A DNA stretch of 64,000 bases from Telmatactis stephensoni (lineage: Eukaryota; Cnidaria; Anthozoa; Actiniaria; Isophelliidae), in contig JALIZF010001710.1 of NCBI GenBank assembly GCA_029948255.1, positions 1 to 64,000 on the forward strand, read 5' to 3'. The notes under the pieces are model-generated. The model did no database searches, was not told where the DNA came from, and saw only the letters and a list, made by a program, of their open reading frames with translations. Below are positions 33,001 to 43,194 of the stretch, piece by piece. The translations under genes and the position numbers were made by a program. Position 1 is the stretch's first letter. Every line of letters begins with the position of its first letter.

Positions 33001-36000
33001 AGCAACTTTCAGGGACCGCGAAGGCCCCAGGTTTTTAGAAAATATTTTGGAACACGCCTTACGCGTGTAGCGTCAATATGAGTCAATACATGAGTGGCCC
33101 CCAAACTACCCTCCACGGTCACCGATATTGAAAACGGTTTGATTATTTGGTGATATTGGATTTCGATTTTGATAATAGTTCACCACCGATCAAAGTTTCC
33201 TTTTACAGACACGTACTCAGTTGCGTACTACGCACTGATGAACATGTTAGCTTATTCGAGAAGGCGCGAAATTCTAGCCATTTGCAGATGTAATTACAAA
33301 ATCTTTACCTTCTTTACAGTGTAAAGATCGTTAAGAGTTAGTCTGGCCAGGGAATCGAAGCGCGAACTCCTGCACGAAAAAAAAAACAAACAAACAAACA
33401 AAAAACCGACGCTCAACCAACTGAGCCAACTGGATCGGACGTCGTTATATCATCCTTGCCTCAGGTTTTGTACTGGACGGTTTTTTATATGATATGGTTT
33501 TACCTGTTTATCAATTAATCTATTTCCAGTGCTGTTTTGAAATATCGTTTTATCGTCTGGATAAAAGTCCGTTAACCAGTTGGGTGCCTAGAAAGTCAAT
33601 GTAAGAAAGAAATTATTACATCAAACTAAAAGGATCGACTGCTTGGAAGGGAAGTTGTCGTATAATGATGGAACAAGGCTGATAAATACGATATCAAACC
33701 TGAACCTTGCTCGTTACTCTGCCGACCCCGGCTTTAGCTCTTCCTGACGAGCGACACAACCTCTCATAACCTAACAATAGGATCGATTCTTGGTACATAG
33801 TTTTTGACTTCTTGAGTCGTGTTCAATAATGAGCTTTTATCAGGTATTTTTAAATTCGTGAAACAGAAAAAGAATTACCATAGCTGGAAAGAGCATGTTA
33901 AAATTAGCAAAACAATGAAGTTTGAAGGAATTAAATCCAAAACTCGCGAGAATATGAATTTTTGAAAAGTGTGAATTTGTAAGAAAACCTTTGCTGGTAG
34001 GCATCTCTTGCCTACCAGCGAATGTTTTCATACAATATTTCGATTTCGGAAAATTCATATCTTCGTGAGTTTGAAAGTTACTTCATTCAAACTTCACAGT
34101 TTTACTAATTTTGACGTGCTCTTTCCAGCTATAGTAATTATATTTCTGTACTGTGACTTTTGGAATTACATGATAAAAGCTCATTGTTAATTTGAGTTCT
34201 TCAAGTTGAAGACAAACCTTCTTACATGGTAGTATGCGCCATCGTACGTGGAGAGTTTGTGCTTTGGTAGATAGGAGGGTTTATAAAGACATGTGTCAAG
34301 AACACTGGAAACCATACTATGATCCAGTATTTGATCTAATAAATTAAAATATGTTTGGTAAGTAGAGGAAATCGCACGATCTTGAGGACAATTCGAATTA
34401 ATAGGTACGAGTAATGTTTTGAAAGTTCTCAAAATTGGACGAGCCTTTAGGCGAGTCCTATTTGAGAATTTTCAAAACGTTACGAGCAATTATCAATTTC
34501 GAAGTACGAGAAGATCGTGCGATTTTTTTATTTATACTACACTATGCAAAACTTCTTCGAGGAAAGACGAATGCATTATGGGAGGGCTCACTGTCCCCCT
34601 GGCAACATGTGGGTCTAGTTATGTATTAGTACGTTTGTAACGAAGTCACAATAAATCGAGAACCCACACCATGAAAGACTATGACATATATAGATACTTC
34701 ATGGAATTTTCTTTCACGTGGCACGTGAACCCTGCTAAAAACACATGATTATAAGTTTAATTTCTTACATTTATGGCATATTTCATCTCGTTCATCAGCA
34801 AGTTGACTGTTTGTAATGGGTGGGGTCTGAAATTGTAAAGAATTCGAAATCGAATAACTCAGCGTGGTCCATTGGGTCATGCTAGTCTGCTCCAGACTCT
34901 TACGCTTCTTTCGTGCTTAGCAGCCTCACGCGTGCATCCATAACAATGGATGAACAGCTGAGTGTTGACCATTTCTTTTATAACATAGCCAGACAACTAA
35001 AGGGAAAACAAATTATTTCGCCTTTTTGGACGAGCAATTATTCGTCGTCGTACAAAACAAAACAGAAATCATTTCGAAAGGATTTTCTTCCGCCATTTTT
35101 TGCAAGAAGCAATAAATGACAATTAAGGTTAACAATAAAAAGACAAGAAAGGGAAAAAAAAATGATATCAGCATGCTGTTAATTGAATTTTGAACGCAAG
35201 CTCGCGCAATAATCAACCAACGAGAACGCGCTTATTTTGTAGCTATGCTGTGATTCATTCTAATGAACTTTGTGCCCAGGGTCGAAGGTACGCATGCGCA
35301 ACGCGTTTTTATCGAAAGAATTATTCTGTCAAAGGTTTTTGAAGTAAAATGTCGTCAATATTTAATACTTACTAGTCTGACAACTAAAGGCTGGTGGTCT
35401 TCTAGTATACATTCCTTGTGCTCTGAGTGTGATGAAATGCTATCCTCCTCAGCTAGCAAGTGATACAATTGAACGAAAATTAATATCATGCTTTACATGA
35501 ATCCTGCAAGCTCACTGACTCTTCCAGGAGCGGCAACGCACAATATTTATGCGTTATAAGCAATGTCATGTTCTTCACCGTCCACATAAGTACCGTTAGA
35601 TTATTCAATAGACGACTTTCAAAAATGGCGGCCTAGTAGAGGCCTTGTTACCAGAAAATAAGCGTGGCGACGCTTCTGTTGCTATAAAAGACGACGTGTT
35701 CCTTTTCCTTTTGAAAAAAACCTATTTTCTGTGCATCTTACAGGATATATTAGACTCATTTGATGTCATGATGATTTTAGAGGCCTTTCTGGCCTCTCTC
35801 TCGTGAACAATGATCGAGTCCGCCATTTTTGAAAGTCGTCTATAGGGTTACTCGAAAAAAGTTATCGATACAGCACTTGAGGCTCTAACCCTTATATGTA
35901 TATCTTCTTTAACACGTGATATAACAGCTTTCTATTGCTACGTACAGGTCTACTTACGTAGGTAAAGTGATAGATGCATAGAATCAATGAGGATGAACCG

Positions 36001-36867
36001 ATCATTTCCAGTCATTCCTGGTTTCTGCCACTGTGATATAAACAGACTTTTAGTAAACTCATAAACGCTACCAGGAAGTCCAGAGCCACGTGACTCACAG
36101 ACGTCCAAGCTAAGTACGATGCAGACCTCTGTAATGTGGTAAATTCTGTATTCAAAAAGCGCTTTTTATTTCGACAACTGAAATCTTAATACGTTTCTTA
36201 ATGATAAGAAAAGTTTAAACGTTTTCTTAATGGGTACTTTGATGAAACAGTTAATACAACTTTACAACTAGATCTATCAAGACATAGTTGAGGTCACTGC
36301 ATTAGAAAAGCCCGAGTCCCACATATAAACTAGCCTAACAAAATAGAAATAGGTGATCCTGTTTAGTCTGCCAGCGGACTGTATTGGTTCCATGCACTTC
36401 TTATCAATGAGACTTCTCTATCCAGTCGACATCTTTACTTGCATGTCATAGCTTTCTTTTTTTCGTCCATTCGAACCCATCAACCTTTAACGTTCTGTCA
36501 TTCTACTCCCTTCTCTCACTGTCAGTTTGGGGTTCGAGTGATGGATTCTGAGGTATTGTTTATCCTTACCGCAAACGATACATAACCACTAAGTCTCTGA
36601 TTACGATGCAAAGCCTCGATGTAGTAGTCTTGGCCGCTTTTTAAGCTAAGTGTGTAATCAAAAGTATTGTTAAACCGTCTAAAGTGTATTCTCCTGATGG
36701 TCAATAGAAGATGGTCATTAAAGGATATGCATCTTTCTTTTTATTGGTCGACCAGATTTCACGATGTGCGCGCGATAAACTGATGAAAATGTCATATTTA
36801 CACTTGAGCATTCAAACAAACAGACAGACAGACAGACAAACAGAAAGACAAACAGACAGACAGACAA

Positions 36868-36908
<41 letters not shown>

Positions 36909-39900
36909 TAAACATCCTTACTTGAGTACTTTAGATATCTGTCCTTTTGTCTTGTTATAATCTGCAAGTCTTGTCCATTGCGGTTCATCTTTGGAAGGCT
37001 AACATTGAGAAATAAATGTACTGAGCTACTATTCCTCAATCTTACAATCTCACTAACTGATTTGTGTTTTCAGACATGTCACAGTTGGGGTCGAAACAAA
37101 AAGGCACCAAAGTTGGAGTGACGAAAAAGCTTCTAAGATCTATTGTTGGATTGATTTAAATGCTTACTGTTCGTATTTGAAAGTATTTTGAGCAACGATC
37201 ACCAGTTTGTTCGGCACTTTTCCAAATTACTCTAGTTTAAACTACAGATTAAAGAATCTCTTAGTGTTTTAGGCGCGCTAGTAGCCGAAGTAGGGCGTGC
37301 TCTCATTGATCGGATATCGTGTACAAAACCCCCATGGGTACACGCACGTGAATGTTTTTGTTTTGTTTTGTTTTTGTTTTGCTACGCTTCGTGCATCTCT
37401 TTCGCTTCTTTAATGCTTAGCAGCCTCCCGTCCAAGCAAAGTGTGTACCAATCTGCGCGCGCAGAAGGTGGACGAGCAGCGTGTGTGCGCGCGCTGCGAA
37501 ATGTTTTTTATTCTGGTTTTCTCCCTTTGTTTTTCCCTTTGCTGTATTTTATGTGTATAGAGGGCTCTCCGGAACAGGGATAAAGATACCCATCTATACA
37601 TTACATCTCATTTTTCCACTGATTACTCTTGATAATTCTGTTAATTACTTTGGAAGAAGCCTCATCCCTTGCTCCGGAAAACATAAATTTGTCGAAATCC
37701 TGGACTCAGAGCAACAATATTGCAGGTGGAAATATTTTGGCGATAGACCGATTTCTCAAGATTGCGCGCAGCTTACCGGACAGGCCGTTGATGGGCGGTC
37801 AAGAAAAATTATTACGGAGTACGTGAGCACCTGTAAATTTGCCCACAAAATCATCGTCTAGGAATTGAAATGAACGTGCGCCTCGAGAAACACCTGAACA
37901 CTTTATCGGGTAAGTTAATTAGGGACCCATAAAGTTATCGGGTCTTTCGAGCTAGAAACGGGCCCGGGAAGACAACCGATGAGTTTCTTGATAGAGGTTT
38001 TTTTATGCGAGTTCCCAACGGTCTGGGTAGCTCACCATGTAATCGTATTCGCAATCTTGGTAGTTAATGTGGGATGTCACCCCACACATTTTGAGAACTT
38101 TCATCTTGTCTTTAACGTTAGTCAACGCGTTCCTGAGAGTGTTGACTGGTTTGTGAAAAGGGTTTACGACATTCTTTATTGGCCTCATTGACTTGACACT
38201 TGACTAATGAAGGCAGTGAGATAATACCGAATATCTCCAACTGCAATTTTTTTGCTCAGTGAGTCCAGGATTTCTACCAATCTAATTCTATAATTATTAT
38301 TGAAACATTTAATGGACTTACGTCACCAACATATGCCACCAATTCCACGTTCTTTGGGCTTGAATCACGGCTTATCCATAGTTCAGAGTTATCGTCTGAG
38401 CTTATGGCAAACCTATAAGCACCTGTTTAGAGTGTATTATTCTTATTATTAGTAGTAAGCGGTTGCGTCGCAAATGGGACAAAAGTCCTGTTCCTTTCCC
38501 CTGTCACACCCACCTCTTTAGTTTTTGATTAATTTGTTATATATGTGTACGTATTCATTGTTATTTGATTATTCTAGCCATTTGTATTGTAAATTTGTGA
38601 CGAATTCATTAAACTAAACTAAGTACAAACGAAACAGTTATCTAGAAGTCTCACTTTTTCACTCTAATATTAAACTATTTCATTTAGGGTACATTTAGAT
38701 GAATGATTTTGTCGCAGTTCGTTTATGGGACGTGCTTTACACGAGTTTTAGGTCAGACGTATCCATGGAGACCACAAGGTCCGGTTGCTCGAAGGTGGGT
38801 TGGCGTTAACCCAGGATTAAGTCTAAAGAAAACCATTGGCGTTAACTCAGGGTTAAGTCTAAAGAAAACCATTGGTGTTAACCCAGGGTTAAATCTAAAG
38901 AAAACCATTGGTGTTAACCCAGGGTTAAATCTAAAGAAAACCATTGGTGTTAACCCAGGGTTAAATCTAAAGAAAACCATTGGTGTTAACCCAGGGTTAA
39001 ATCTAAAGAAAACCATTGGTGTTAACCCAGGGTTAAGTCTAAAGAAAGCCATTGGTGTTAACCCAGGGTTAAATCTAAAGAAAACCATTGGTGTTAACCC
39101 AGGGTTAAATCTAAAGAAAACCATTGGTGTTAACCCAGGGTTAAGTCTAAAGAAAACGTTTTATTTTTAACCCTGGGTTAGCGATAACACTCCTTCGAGC
39201 AACCGGCCCCAGGATAACAAACAAACGAACGAACGAACGAACGAACGAACGAACGAACGAACGAACGAACGAACGAACGAACGAACGAACGAACGAACGA
39301 ACGAATGAATGAATGAATAAATAAATAATCTTTCACAGCACCATATATTTACATAGTCAAGTTCTTCATCTGCTGGCACTCACATAGAGCGATAGCACTA
39401 AAACCATGAAACAAGTACTAACTAAAAAGTACAAATAGTACTAATGAAACAATAGAAAACAAAGGGTTTTGCTACTATTTGTCTCTATTTAGTTACTAAG
39501 TTATTTCACGGTTTAAGTGTTATTGCTCTACACTACCTCTACTTTAAATATTTTACATACTGACAACGCTCAACTCACATGTTGAAGTTTTGCGGTTCAT
39601 TTACGTTCACAAAGTGTTTCTACCCGGGACGACAGCGATGTTGTTTCCCTACCTGTTATATTAGGAGTAATGTACCCAAATATCCTTTGACTATAAGTAC
39701 GATGTAAGATAATCTCTGTTTTATTGACAACTAATTCGACCTGAAAATAAAGAAAGAGAGAAAAATCTCACAACAATATTGGTTAAAATCTTAACCAATG
39801 AATGTCAGCCGCTCTTCTTATCTTGACACAGGAGACCAAAATCTGTGAGTCACGGAAAGAACTGAACTCCGGCCCTTGAAACAACGCCCGTAAATAATTT

Positions 39901-42900
39901 TACTGTATGGAGTGTTTTACTTAACTCGTGAAATAGATCGCAGGCAGGCTGGGGGGCGCTGTCGAAGATGAAAAATTTTCAAAATGAATTACAAGAATTT
40001 TGCGCGAAAAAGTACGACGTGCCGGTAAACATGGCTAATTATTCAACGATCGTTGCAGTCTAAAATACCCTAATCGGATCCAATTTAAACAGTAACGTGT
40101 TGGTAATGACTTCCACTGTTTATGTACCTTCTATATAAATTTAGCGCCCACAATATAACTCGAAAGTGAGGAGTTCTGATTCTTGTTTCAACTTTATACT
40201 GACTTTGACGCGTGATATTTTCCCATGTCTCGGGTGCCGATATAATACACCGATCCCGGCTTTGCTTGAATGGCCACTAAACAATGGATAGTTTTCCCAA
40301 TGGAATAGTAAATGTCCGAGCAACAAAACTCGAATTCGAAGATGTTTTAGATATTATCACACGATTTCTTGATGTTCCTTTAGAATGCACTCAGTCTCAG
40401 AAAGACCTTTACAAATTTCAGCAATCGGGTGCCTGTATCAGGTTGTACATCAAAAAACATGTTAGCTTGTCCGACGTAGCAACAGTAACTACGGAGGCAG
40501 AACAATGGATGCGGGATCGGTGAATTACCCACAGCGCACTAGCTAGCGGTAGGTAGACTGCTTATATCTCAGTTGTCTCAGTATTTCGGTATAGTTGAAC
40601 ATGATTTTGAAGAACGAAATCGCCAACCAAATGTTCCGTGTCAGCATAACATTTCTTGTATTAGATATATGCAAATTACTTTCAAGCCAAAAAGACAGAC
40701 ATGCGCAGACAAATTGTATACATGCTGACCGCTTAGTAAATATGCTTCACCTATTCCAAACAAAGGAATTAGAACGAGGCTACGTGCATAAAACCTTTAT
40801 CTTGTTATGAATGACTGAACTTTATTCATGTAGCCTCGATCGTCTTGATTACTTTGTATGTGACAAGTGACGTATATCGCAACGTGGTCTATGGCGTATA
40901 GGAAGCTTTTGTGGTGACGTACCTCGGGTTGCCGTGGAAACGTGCTGTAGATTCGTAGACCTTTGTCAATTGTAAATCCACAAGAACAGCTATCGAACCA
41001 TCGGTGTACGTTAAGTTTTCCTTGATACTAAAAATAACCATAATTGACGTCACAAATGTAATCCTAGTTCATTTGAAAACGCATCTTTTTTTCTTACAGT
41101 TACACCTTCCGTCTTTCTATCACCAAACTGACAGCGTTTTCCTTTTTTTAGAAGCAAAAACGGAGAAATACGATGCATTATCAAATGTATACATTCTACA
41201 AATTAGAAACAGTAACTTTACAACACCATCTTAAAGATGAAGATGGTTTTGAGTTGTCTGTCCTCTTATTGACACACTCTTGACGTCATAAAATGTTCAA
41301 AACTCAAGTGGAATCACGAGCGCAGCGAGTGGTTTCACTGCAAAGTTTTGAACATTTTATGGCGTCAAGAGTGTGTCAATAAGAGGACAGACAACTCAAA
41401 ACCATCTTCAATTCGTTTTTTACAACAGTTATTTGAGATAAAAGTTAAAAAATCCTTTTCAAACGGGGCAACAGAACTAGCGCGCGCGCTGAAACGCGTC
41501 AGCAGTGTGTCTGTCCTCTTATTGACACACTCTAAACAACCAATCAGATCGCGAGATTAGTATCAAGTGTTGTAAAATAAAACCATCTTCAATTTGTTAA
41601 GTGTTCAATGAAACAAAAGAAATACGTCTTCGTTTGAAAAACGTCACTTATACTTATTTGCCAAATATGACGTCAAGAGTGTGTCAATAAGAGGACAGAC
41701 AACTCAAAACCATCTTCAATTTGTTAAGTGTTCAATGAAACAAAAGAAATACGTCTTCGTTTGAAAAACGTCACTTATACTTATTTGCCGAATGTTTTAG
41801 CAAGTTGAACGACCGATAGTTGTCATATTATTGAGCTGAAAACAAAATTGAATCAGCTTTTGAAGGAAAACTCTAAACGAGGGTTCAGTATAGAAAGAGC
41901 GTTTTTTGTTATTTTTGAGGGGGGGGGGGGGGGGGGGGGCGGGGGAATGGAACATGATTCGAAATTACCTAATTATTATTGGTACCTTTCTATTCTTCAT
42001 CTCTTGTGTTTTTTTACAATCTTTCTGTAGAAACTGCATGATATCAGCGTCAACAACTGCACGGGGCATTTCTGTTAATAAGTGATTGTAGTTTGCATAA
42101 ACTGACTGACGAAGAACTGTGATCGTACGATGGTGGACATGCAAGATAACCGATACTATGAAAAATGGTACTATAGGACCTATAGGGGGAAAAGACTCAG
42201 GACAATCATTATTTTTGGATGGCTTGGATCAAAAATAGCCGGATTCGACCGAGCTGATATCGTGATCTTATTCTACTGTATTTTGCGCTTGCAGATTGCC
42301 ACGCACTTCGCCCTTACTCCAAGAACGGCCGTTTGTACATATATACGTATGAATGTTGACACTGTGATGAACGTGTCATTTTAGTACAGTCACCTATAAA
42401 CCTGATAATTAGCAACATTAGCATAAGAGAAATACACACAGTAAACTTATGTATTGCTTTTTCATCTTACTCTCATTATTTCTCTCTTATTTATTCCTTT
42501 CTCTTTTTCTCTTTATCTCACTTTCATATTCTTCCGTTTTTTCCTTCTCTATTTTTTCTTCTGATTTTTTCCATCTCCTCTTTACGTTCTTATTCAAATT
42601 AAAATTTCTGTTTTCCTTTTTTTTTAGTCCCAGTTACAGAAGCGTTCTAATTAGTGGAAAATCAAAATCTCTTGATATCTTACGTGAAGATATCAGAGTG
42701 TGTTCTTCTCAGAAATGTACGAAATGTACATTTTACACTATCTATAGTACCAGGTTGCCTTTCTCTTTTTATCCACTTAAAATAGCTTATCTCCGTTGAT
42801 TTTAATTGGAATGAATTAAATTTTCAGCCTATTTTTATTCGTGGAACTTTCTAAAAAGATATTGAGTGGGTAAAGATTATTCCATTTTCTAAAAAGATAT

Positions 42901-43160
42901 TGAGAAATAAAAACAATAAAATATTGTGTATTCATTTTAAGTATTTGTCAGTCTGGGAAAAATGTTCGTAAGACATTATTAAATTAATCGGGTGTGAACA
43001 AAACAATTTCTTTGGTATTCTAATACTTACCATTGTTAATTCTTACCAAACAATCCCTACAATTCCACATGTACAGGCTTAAAACTATCACAAAGCACCA
43101 ACAGAAACACACCAGGAGCAAGGTTTTTAGGACTCGTTGATATTTTGGAGCCATACTCAT
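21038..43160 (-). CDS. B4GALNT3/4: Beta-1,4-N-acetylgalactosaminyltransferase 3/4-like, type II membrane protein with PA14 domain
   Basis: Predicted Golgi enzyme adding GalNAc to glycans. Exons (5' to 3'): 43031-43160, 41986-42071, 40923-41027, 39653-39740, 38322-38422, 36922-36998, 36570-36693, 35958-36030, 35373-35452, 34769-34826, 34226-34335, 33504-33587, 32906-32958, 31938-32019, 31794-31815, 31037-31177, 30572-30621, 28960-29066, 28131-28203, 26646-26720, 22584-22662, 21961-22087, 21038-21146. They join in phase to 2034 nt (677 aa). Residues about 10-31 form one hydrophobic anchor. PA14 spans about 75-237 ([28 protein letters not shown]). The CHGN-type transferase covers about 400-677: [17 protein letters not shown] (DxH metal site, about 558-560), [16 protein letters not shown]. 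Human B4GALNT3 and 4 are about 1,000 aa, so the middle is shorter here. The frame is open upstream to an ATG at 43241, so the start is not certain. B4GALNT3 and B4GALNT4 cannot be told apart. Confidence 0.93.
22470..22580 (+). repeat. Dispersed repeat with microsatellite tail, copy 1
   Basis: TATGATTCAAGTAGACGGTTG, ACTACCTGAAAGCAGTGAGG, TTTATAATTGTAAATTAAGG and AATAAAGTTTCCATTATTAT match 32603-32730 in the same orientation. Each copy ends in an ATT or ATC microsatellite, as the 3' ends of some non-LTR retroelements and SINEs do. It abuts the acceptor-distal side of the exon at 22584-22662. Confidence 0.8.
22915..23072 (-). mobile_element. tRNA-derived SINE-like element
   Basis: On the minus strand: GCAAGGGTGGCCGAGCGGTG (A-box TGGCCGAGCGG), GAGCGCCGGTCTGTTACC, then GGGTTGATTCCC (B-box), then a non-tRNA body GTTAGTTCTCTCCCTTGCTT and GGATACTCCGGTTTTTCCTC. 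The tRNA part resembles a Leu or Ser type. Its diverged relative lies at 2665-2800. Confidence 0.8.
23659..23932. mobile_element. MITE with GATCCCTGATCCC core, copy 1 (nested)
   Basis: TIRs CAGGGTAGTAAACGAGGTAT and ATACCTCGTTACTACCCTG. The interior is about 14 irregular copies of TGATCCCTGATCCC and TGATCCCGATCCC. AAAATA flanks both ends and may be the TSD. It interrupts the GACGGTTGACGG repeats of the 1.93-kb element. Confidence 0.9.
24519..24605 (-). repeat. tRNA-like sequence followed by a T-run
   Basis: On the minus strand: ATCCCGTGGCGCAGTTGG (A-box-like), GAGCCGGGTTCAAAACCGGC (B-box-like), then a long T-rich tract. The T-arm loop is one base too long and the anticodon arm is not convincing, so this is a tRNA relic or SINE rather than a working gene. 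Another A-box-like piece (AGTCTAGTGGTAAGG) lies near 24690 and a B-box-like piece (GGGTTCGAGTCC) near 24900. Confidence 0.5.
26743..27095. mobile_element. ~350-bp MITE
   Basis: TTTTACCACATGCAACTTG and TTTTCTCGCCTTTCTGATTGG at the left are inverted at the right (CCAATCAGAAAGCGAGAAAA, AAGTTGTGGTAAAA). It starts 22 bp upstream of the acceptor of the exon at 26646-26720. The right end adjoins the TSD of the next element (27121-27605). Confidence 0.75.
27121..27605 (-). mobile_element. 485-bp TIR element with 10-bp TSD carrying a helicase gene start
   Basis: TAGTCCAGTCCCAGACTC and its inverted copy form the ends; inner arms (GAGAAAGAGAGTCCAGTATA, ACTTGCATGCGCATG) also match. The flanks TATTGCCGTG and TATTGCTGTG (27111-27120, 27606-27615) are a 10-bp TSD with one change. 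The cargo is a minus-strand ORF fragment. Confidence 0.85.
27236..27445 (-). pseudogene. Fragment of the N-terminus of a RecQ-like DEAD/DEAH helicase
   Basis: The reading frame starts [12 protein letters not shown] and includes [20 protein letters not shown] and VFVNF. The K-x-EQ-x-AI...GKDVFV pattern is the stretch just before Walker A in RecQ-like helicases. The similarity stops before the Walker A motif and the frame then enters unrelated sequence, so this is a captured 5' piece, not a working helicase. The match is by family recognition only. Confidence 0.5.
27777..28039. mobile_element. MITE with GATCCCTGATCCC core, copy 2
   Basis: TIRs CAGGCTCGTAACATGGTATA and TATACCATGTTACGAGCCTG are exact inverses. 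ATGAAAG is duplicated at both flanks (27770-27776 and 28040-28046). The interior is made of TGATCCCTGATCC-type units, much diverged from copy 1. Confidence 0.92.
29565..29712. mobile_element. Palindromic element
   Basis: TTATTTAGACAGTTTTGTGT...GGATATTTTACGAGTCACG is inverted within 150 bp (ACGAGTAAAATATCCAGCC...ACACAAAACTGTCTAATAA). AACTCATCACAGACGAGTAA-like sequence near 30500-30525, inverted, may belong to an older flank of the same element. It lies in a B4GALNT-like intron. Bases 29713-30571 hold a 67-codon plus-strand ORF (29820-30023) with no recognisable domain. Confidence 0.65.
31355..31760. repeat. (TTTG)n microsatellite followed by CT-rich tract
   Basis: TTTG and TTTA units fill about 31360-31507. 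Bases 31575-31755 are rich in CTCCCTCCTCCC words separated by 25-30 bp. The 22-bp exon of the B4GALNT-like gene (31794-31815) lies just beyond. Confidence 0.9.
32055..32525. mobile_element. ~470-bp TIR element
   Basis: CCTATCACCCATATTTTTTT at the left and AAAAAAATATGGGTGATCAG at the right are inverted, as are AGAGAGCATAGTGAAGA... and ...TTACACTATGCTCTTTA, and inner blocks around CATGACGTCAGAGGAGG / CTCCTCTTACGTCATC. It has no coding capacity and lies in a B4GALNT-like intron. Confidence 0.75.
32603..32730 (+). repeat. Dispersed repeat with microsatellite tail, copy 2
   Basis: Nearly identical to 22470-22580 through AATAAAGTTTCCATTAT, then an ATC/ATT microsatellite. It is preceded by a (TA)n run near 32563-32580. 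Confidence 0.8.
33355..33450 (-). repeat. tRNA-derived SINE-like piece split by a CAAA run
   Basis: On the minus strand: CCAGTTGGCTCAGTTGGTTG (A-box TGGCTCAGTTGG), AGCGTCGGTTTTTTG, a (TTTG)n/T run in place of the anticodon arm, then GCTTCGATTCCCTGGCC (B-box). The tRNA halves are preserved better than the middle. Confidence 0.6.
33828..34185. mobile_element. ~358-bp near-palindromic element
   Basis: AATGAGCTTTTATCA at the left is inverted as TGATAAAAGCTCATT at the right. Inner blocks (AGCTGGAAAGAGCA / TGCTCTTTCCAGCT) also pair, and GGTAGGCATCTCTTGCCTACC forms the central hairpin near 33998-34018. It lies 40 bp beyond the donor of the exon at 34226-34335. Confidence 0.85.
34369..34525. mobile_element. 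~157-bp palindromic element
   Basis: AAATCGCACGATCTT is inverted as AAGATCGTGCGATTT, and TTTTGAAAGTTCTCAAA...GGACGAGCC pairs with GGCGAGTCC...TTTGAGAATTTTCAAAA at the centre. Short spurious ORFs occur on both strands. Confidence 0.8.
35608..35843. mobile_element. ~236-bp TIR element with TA ends
   Basis: ATAGACGACTTTCAAAAATG at the left is the exact inverse of CATTTTTGAAAGTCGTCTAT at the right. TA at the edges is compatible with Tc1/mariner-type insertion. GAGGCC-rich inner arms also pair. Confidence 0.85.
36815..36908. repeat. (CAGA)n microsatellite next to a splice donor
   Basis: CAGA and CAAA units run to about 13 bp from the donor of the exon at 36922-36998. On the transcribed strand of the gene this is a (TGTC)n run directly inside the intron. 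Confidence 0.95.
37838..37968 (+). repeat. Dispersed repeat ending GAAACGGGCC, copy 2
   Basis: Same block order and orientation as 19395-19533. It includes AACGTGCGCCTCGAGAAACA and ATAAAGTTATCGGGTCTTTC. Confidence 0.7.
38003..38188 (-). pseudogene. GIY-YIG endonuclease fragment from a retroelement
   Basis: The minus-strand frame reads [40 protein letters not shown] and [12 protein letters not shown]. Retroelements with a GIY-YIG domain (Penelope-like and related families) typically show GVVYxIxCxDCxxxYIGET here, with an upstream NTLRxxLVxxKDK. The key YIGET segment is altered, so it is a decayed fragment. No reverse transcriptase is seen around it. Confidence 0.5.
38778..39210. mobile_element. 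TIR element with a ten-copy 36-bp minisatellite
   Basis: GGTCCGGTTGCTCGAAGG at the left is inverted as CCTTCGAGCAACCGGCCCC at the right. The core is ten 36-bp units, each with TTAACCCAGGGTTAA (nearly palindromic) and CTAAAGAAAACCATTGG. Because 36 is a multiple of 3 both strands stay open, giving a 12-residue repeat ([12 protein letters not shown]); nothing suggests it is translated. It sits in the intron between exons 38322-38422 and 39653-39740. Confidence 0.9.
39219..39330. repeat. (AACG)n microsatellite
   Basis: About 20 AACG units pass into AATG and then AATA units. It follows the TIR element directly. Confidence 0.97.
40284..40523 (+). other. Unidentified 79-codon ORF in an intron
   Basis: The plus-strand frame starts [20 protein letters not shown] and ends [11 protein letters not shown] with a stop. 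Its composition looks protein-like (mixed charged and hydrophobic, no low complexity), unlike most ORFs here. It lies antisense in a B4GALNT-like intron. No domain is recognised. It could be a captured exon of a transposon or a decayed gene piece. The rest of this intron (39741-40922) holds nothing else I recognise. Confidence 0.3.
41236..41780. repeat. Palindrome plus tandem copies of the TGTCTGTCCTCTTATTGACA family
   Basis: Bases 41236-41413 are a fold-back: GAAGATGGTTTTGAGTTGTC...GACGTCATAAAATGTTC pairs with GAACATTTTATGGCGTC...GACAACTCAAAACCATCTTC. A further half copy lies at 41505-41570. Then a unit of about 125 bp (CCATCTTCAATTTGTTAAGT to CGTCACTTATACTTATTTGC) is repeated in tandem at 41582-41670 and 41710-41790. 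Confidence 0.85.
41918..41946. repeat. G-run
   Basis: More than 20 G residues broken by one C. It lies 40 bp downstream of the donor of the second B4GALNT-like exon (41986-42071). Such a run could form quadruplex structure and is a likely assembly weak spot. Bases 42072-43030 (intron 1) otherwise hold a long T/C-rich stretch at about 42450-42630 and nothing recognised. Confidence 0.8.
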
Positions 43161-43194
43161 CGCGTTCTGGGTGTTTTTGTCGGCTTGGATGATA

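Noticed and set aside
38703..39170. 155-codon ORF with [12 protein letters not shown] repeats as a repeat protein gene
   Set aside because: The array lies within TIRs of a mobile element, the opposite strand is equally open, and there is no promoter or non-repeat domain.
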